64,000 nucleotides of DNA. Origin: an uncultured Granulosicoccaceae bacterium. Lineage in GTDB: Bacteria > Pseudomonadota > Gammaproteobacteria > Granulosicoccales > Granulosicoccaceae. This document shows positions 61,792-64,000 of this stretch, one piece after another. A model generated the notes under the pieces. That model saw nothing but the letters and a program-made list of their open reading frames with translations. It was not told the DNA's origin and made no database searches. The stretch spans positions 36,366-100,365 of the forward strand of contig CALGLE010000021.1 in NCBI GenBank assembly GCA_937930305.1, written 5' to 3'. How positions within the stretch are numbered: position 1 is the first letter of the stretch; the number at the start of each line of letters is the position of its first letter. The translations under genes were made by a program, and so were the position numbers.

Positions 61792-62532
61792 GTGTTAATC
61801 ATTCCGGCAATTGATTTAAAAGACGGGCACTGCGTGCGTTTAAAGCAAGGTCGAATGGATGATGACACGGTGTTTTCTGAGCAACCGGTTGACGTGGCCG
61901 GCGAATGGATGCGCCAAGGTGCGCGGCGTTTACATTTAGTGGACTTGGATGGGGCATTTGCCGGCAAGCCAAAAAACGCGGACATCATCAATAGCATCTG
62001 CAAAGCCTATCCGGATCTTCCGGTTCAAATTGGTGGGGGCATTCGAAATCTAGATACGGCGAAAGCTTATTTAGACGCGGGCGTTTCCTGGGTCATCATA
62101 GGAACCCAGGCCGTTAAAGAGCCTGAGTTCGTGGCCAAGCTATGTGCGGCTTGTCCTGACCAAGTGATTGTGGGCTTGGACGCCAAAGATGGCATGGTCG
62201 CCACCGAAGGTTGGGCTGAAGTGTCCAACGTTAGCGCGGTATATTTAGCGAAAAAATTTGAGGACACGGGCGTATCTGCCATCGTTTATACCGATATCAG
62301 TCGTGATGGCATGATGCAAGGCGTTAACGTGGAACAAACGGCGGCGCTTGCGGACGCGATTACTATTCCAGTCATTGCATCGGGCGGGGTCACCGATCAA
62401 TCCGACATTGATGCCTTGATTCAGCAGTCGAGTCGCGGCATTGCGGGCACCATCGTGGGTCGAGCAATTTACGAAGGCACGTTGGATTTAGCATCGGCCC
62501 AGCAAAGTGCCGACCAAGCACTCGGGAGTTAA
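61792..62532 (+). CDS. hisA: ProFAR isomerase (phosphoribosylformimino-AICAR-ribotide isomerase)
   Basis: The product is about 246 aa from the GTG at 61792, which gives the expected start [15 protein letters not shown]. The (beta-alpha)8 barrel has catalytic Asp in A-I-D-L and Y-T-D-I-S-R-D-G-M, and phosphate loops G-G-G-I and A-S-G-G-V. It isomerises ProFAR to PRFAR. The reading frame extends upstream to 61732 but would overlap the end of hisH without matching the family. Confidence 0.95.
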   Translation: MLIIPAIDLKDGHCVRLKQGRMDDDTVFSEQPVDVAGEWMRQGARRLHLVDLDGAFAGKPKNADIINSICKAYPDLPVQIGGGIRNLDTAKAYLDAGVSWVIIGTQAVKEPEFVAKLCAACPDQVIVGLDAKDGMVATEGWAEVSNVSAVYLAKKFEDTGVSAIVYTDISRDGMMQGVNVEQTAALADAITIPVIASGGVTDQSDIDALIQQSSRGIAGTIVGRAIYEGTLDLASAQQSADQALGS

Positions 62533-62537
62533 CGTCA

Positions 62538-63320
62538 GTGGGATTAGCGAAACGCATCATTCCGTGTTTGGATGTTGACGCAGGCCGTGTCGTGAAAGGC
62601 GTGAACTTTGTAGACATCCGCGACGCAGGGGATCCTGTGAGTGTGGCGCGTCGATACAACGAGGCGGGCGCGGATGAAATTACGTTTCTAGACATCACCG
62701 CAACGTCCGACAACCGCGACACAATTTTCCCCGTTGTTGAACAGGTTGCATCGGAAGTGTTTATTCCTTTAACTGTGGGCGGTGGTGTGCGAGAGGTAGC
62801 GGATGTGCGCCGATTATTGAATGCCGGAGCCGATAAAGTCAGCATTAACACCGCCGCTGTGTTTAACCCCGATGTGGTGCGTGAGGCCTCAGATAAAGTG
62901 GGGTCGCAATGCATCGTGGTGGCTATTGATGCAAAGAAAGTCAGCGCGGAAGGGGAAGTCGATCGTTGGGAATTATTCACCCACGGCGGGCGTAAACACA
63001 CCGGCATTGATGCGGTTGAGTGGGCTATGCGCATGGCCGAGTATGGAGCAGGCGAGATATTGCTCACCAGCATGGATCGTGACGGCACCAAAATCGGTTT
63101 CAATCTTCCTTTGACTCGTGCCATCAGTGATGCGGTAGAAATTCCCGTGATCGCCTCAGGCGGCGTGGGCAATCTGCAGCATTTGGCGGACGGGGTAATC
63201 GAAGGTGGGGCGGATGCGGTGCTGGCCGCCAGCATATTTCACTTTGGCGAATACACCATTGCCGAAGCTAAGCAGCACATGGCGTCACAAGGCATTGAAG
63301 TACGTTTGGATGGGGTCTGA
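62538..63320 (+). CDS. hisF: Imidazole glycerol phosphate synthase cyclase subunit
   Basis: The product is 260 aa, a (beta-alpha)8 barrel. It starts [20 protein letters not shown], with catalytic D11 and a later S-M-D-R-D-G-T-K. It uses ammonia from HisH to form imidazole glycerol phosphate and AICAR. The GTG at 62538 lies 5 bases after hisA. Confidence 0.96.
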   Translation: MGLAKRIIPCLDVDAGRVVKGVNFVDIRDAGDPVSVARRYNEAGADEITFLDITATSDNRDTIFPVVEQVASEVFIPLTVGGGVREVADVRRLLNAGADKVSINTAAVFNPDVVREASDKVGSQCIVVAIDAKKVSAEGEVDRWELFTHGGRKHTGIDAVEWAMRMAEYGAGEILLTSMDRDGTKIGFNLPLTRAISDAVEIPVIASGGVGNLQHLADGVIEGGADAVLAASIFHFGEYTIAEAKQHMASQGIEVRLDGV

Positions 63321-63367
63321 ACGCCGGGCGTGGTAAAATTTAGACCACATTTTTGCAGAGCCACATT

Positions 63368-63766
63368 GTGATTGACGAGGTGCAGTTCAACAGCGATGGG
63401 CTTGTGCCGGTCATCACCCAAGACGCCAGCACAGGTCAAGTGCTGATGTTTGCGTGGATGAGTGCTGAAGCCTTGTCTGAAACAGTGAGCACTGGCCGTG
63501 CGGTCTACTTTTCCCGTTCTCGCCAAAAACTATGGCGCAAAGGTGAGTCATCAGGCAATACCCAAGCGGTAACGTCTTTGCAGCTCGATTGCGATGGCGA
63601 TGTTATTTTGATGAAAGTGGAACAACACGGCGGAGTTGCTTGCCATACGGGCCGGGCGCATTGTTTTTATCGCACCTTAGAACCGGTGGCGGGTGAGTCT
63701 TCAGGTAAGTGGATGATTACGGAATCTGTCATTAAAAACCCCGACGACATGTACGGTCGCGGATAG
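63368..63766 (+). CDS. hisI: Phosphoribosyl-AMP cyclohydrolase
   Basis: The product is about 132 aa from the GTG at 63368; a TTG at 63353 is an alternative. The zinc/magnesium motifs are Q-L-D-C-D-G-D-V and H-T-G-R-A-H-C-F-Y-R. It opens the purine ring of phosphoribosyl-AMP. Here hisI and hisE are separate genes, unlike the fused hisIE of enterics. It lies 12 bases before hisE. Confidence 0.94.
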   Translation: MIDEVQFNSDGLVPVITQDASTGQVLMFAWMSAEALSETVSTGRAVYFSRSRQKLWRKGESSGNTQAVTSLQLDCDGDVILMKVEQHGGVACHTGRAHCFYRTLEPVAGESSGKWMITESVIKNPDDMYGRG

Positions 63767-63778
63767 AGGGTTGTCACA

Positions 63779-64000
63779 ATGACGAATGCATCACACTCCG
63801 ACGATACCTTGACGGCCTTGGCGCGCGTGCTGGAGTCTCGAAAAACGGGAGATCCGGATAATTCTTACGTTGCGCGGTTGTTTCACGAGGGTGATGACAC
63901 CATGCTTCAAAAGGTGGGTGAAGAAGCCGTAGAATTCATCCTAGCCGGAAAAAATTTGGATTCTGAGCATCTGGTGGCGGAAGCGGCCGACGTTTGGTTC
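63779..64000 (+). CDS. hisE: Phosphoribosyl-ATP pyrophosphatase (3' truncated by window edge)
   Basis: An open frame runs from the ATG at 63779, with AGAGGG upstream, to the end of the window (74 codons). The visible part has [28 protein letters not shown] and E-A-A-D-V-W-F, the MazG-like acidic helices of HisE. It removes pyrophosphate from phosphoribosyl-ATP. Only about 30 residues should be missing. Confidence 0.92.
   Translation, partial: MTNASHSDDTLTALARVLESRKTGDPDNSYVARLFHEGDDTMLQKVGEEAVEFILAGKNLDSEHLVAEAADVWF

Overview
The window looks like a stretch of chromosome from a free-living, probably marine, gammaproteobacterium. The basis is a monofunctional HisB in a hisBHAFIE cluster, an LpxL-type lipid A acyltransferase (Gram-negative outer membrane), lipobox and Tat signals, two TRAP transporters, a Liv-type ABC importer, a formylglycine sulfatase-like enzyme and an amtB-glnK pair. 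Coding density is high, and I see no rRNA, tRNA, CRISPR array, insertion sequence or phage gene. The genus cannot be fixed from the sequence.

Layout. 1-5.6 kb: 5'-truncated DUF349 protein, an EAL phosphodiesterase, a beta-hydroxyacid dehydrogenase and an M48 peptidase with a TerB-like tail. 5.6-7.4 kb: amtB-glnK behind two NtrC-type palindromes. 7.5-14 kb: LysR regulator, ABC exporter, exostosin-like protein, HNH nuclease and a lipoprotein with a zinc-peptidase motif. 13.9-17.9 kb: leftward operon (AspA/AstE-like pseudoenzyme, GT2, DUF6164) divergent from an SLC13-type permease. 18-22.6 kb: OmpA lipoprotein, CsaA, secreted unknown, MDR and SDR dehydrogenases, TerC. 22.6-26 kb: TRAP operon dctPQM. 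26.3-29.4 kb: DUF1800/DUF1501 pair. 29.5-33.9 kb: DsbA-like protein, membrane coiled-coil protein, BON-OmpA protein and LprI-like secreted protein. 33.9-39.1 kb: thiamine pyrophosphokinase, threonine aldolase, and thiBPQ behind a TPP riboswitch. 39.2-40.1 kb: LpxL-type acyltransferase.

40.3-59.6 kb is a catabolic region made of two apparent modules. The first holds a DRE-TIM acyltransferase/lyase, a GntR regulator, YciI, a RutE-like nitroreductase, OsmC, a TRAP importer, an intradiol dioxygenase and a periplasmic metallo-beta-lactamase-fold hydrolase; it looks like uptake and ring cleavage of an aromatic or related acid. The second is a nine-gene leftward operon (cyclase-family hydrolase, cupin, SDR, 3-hydroxyacyl-CoA-type dehydrogenase, Tat-exported binding protein, LivGFHM) divergent from an IclR regulator and a sulfatase-like hydrolase. 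Neither matches a pathway I can name with confidence.

59.6-64 kb: a non-coding interval with a strong orphan leftward terminator, suggesting a small RNA, then dtd and hisBHAFIE; hisE runs off the right edge.

The items most worth checking are the candidate sRNA, the two unassigned catabolic modules, the deacylase homologue without zinc ligands, the EAL protein with a ligand-free CZB-like tail, and several perfect inverted repeats near regulators.
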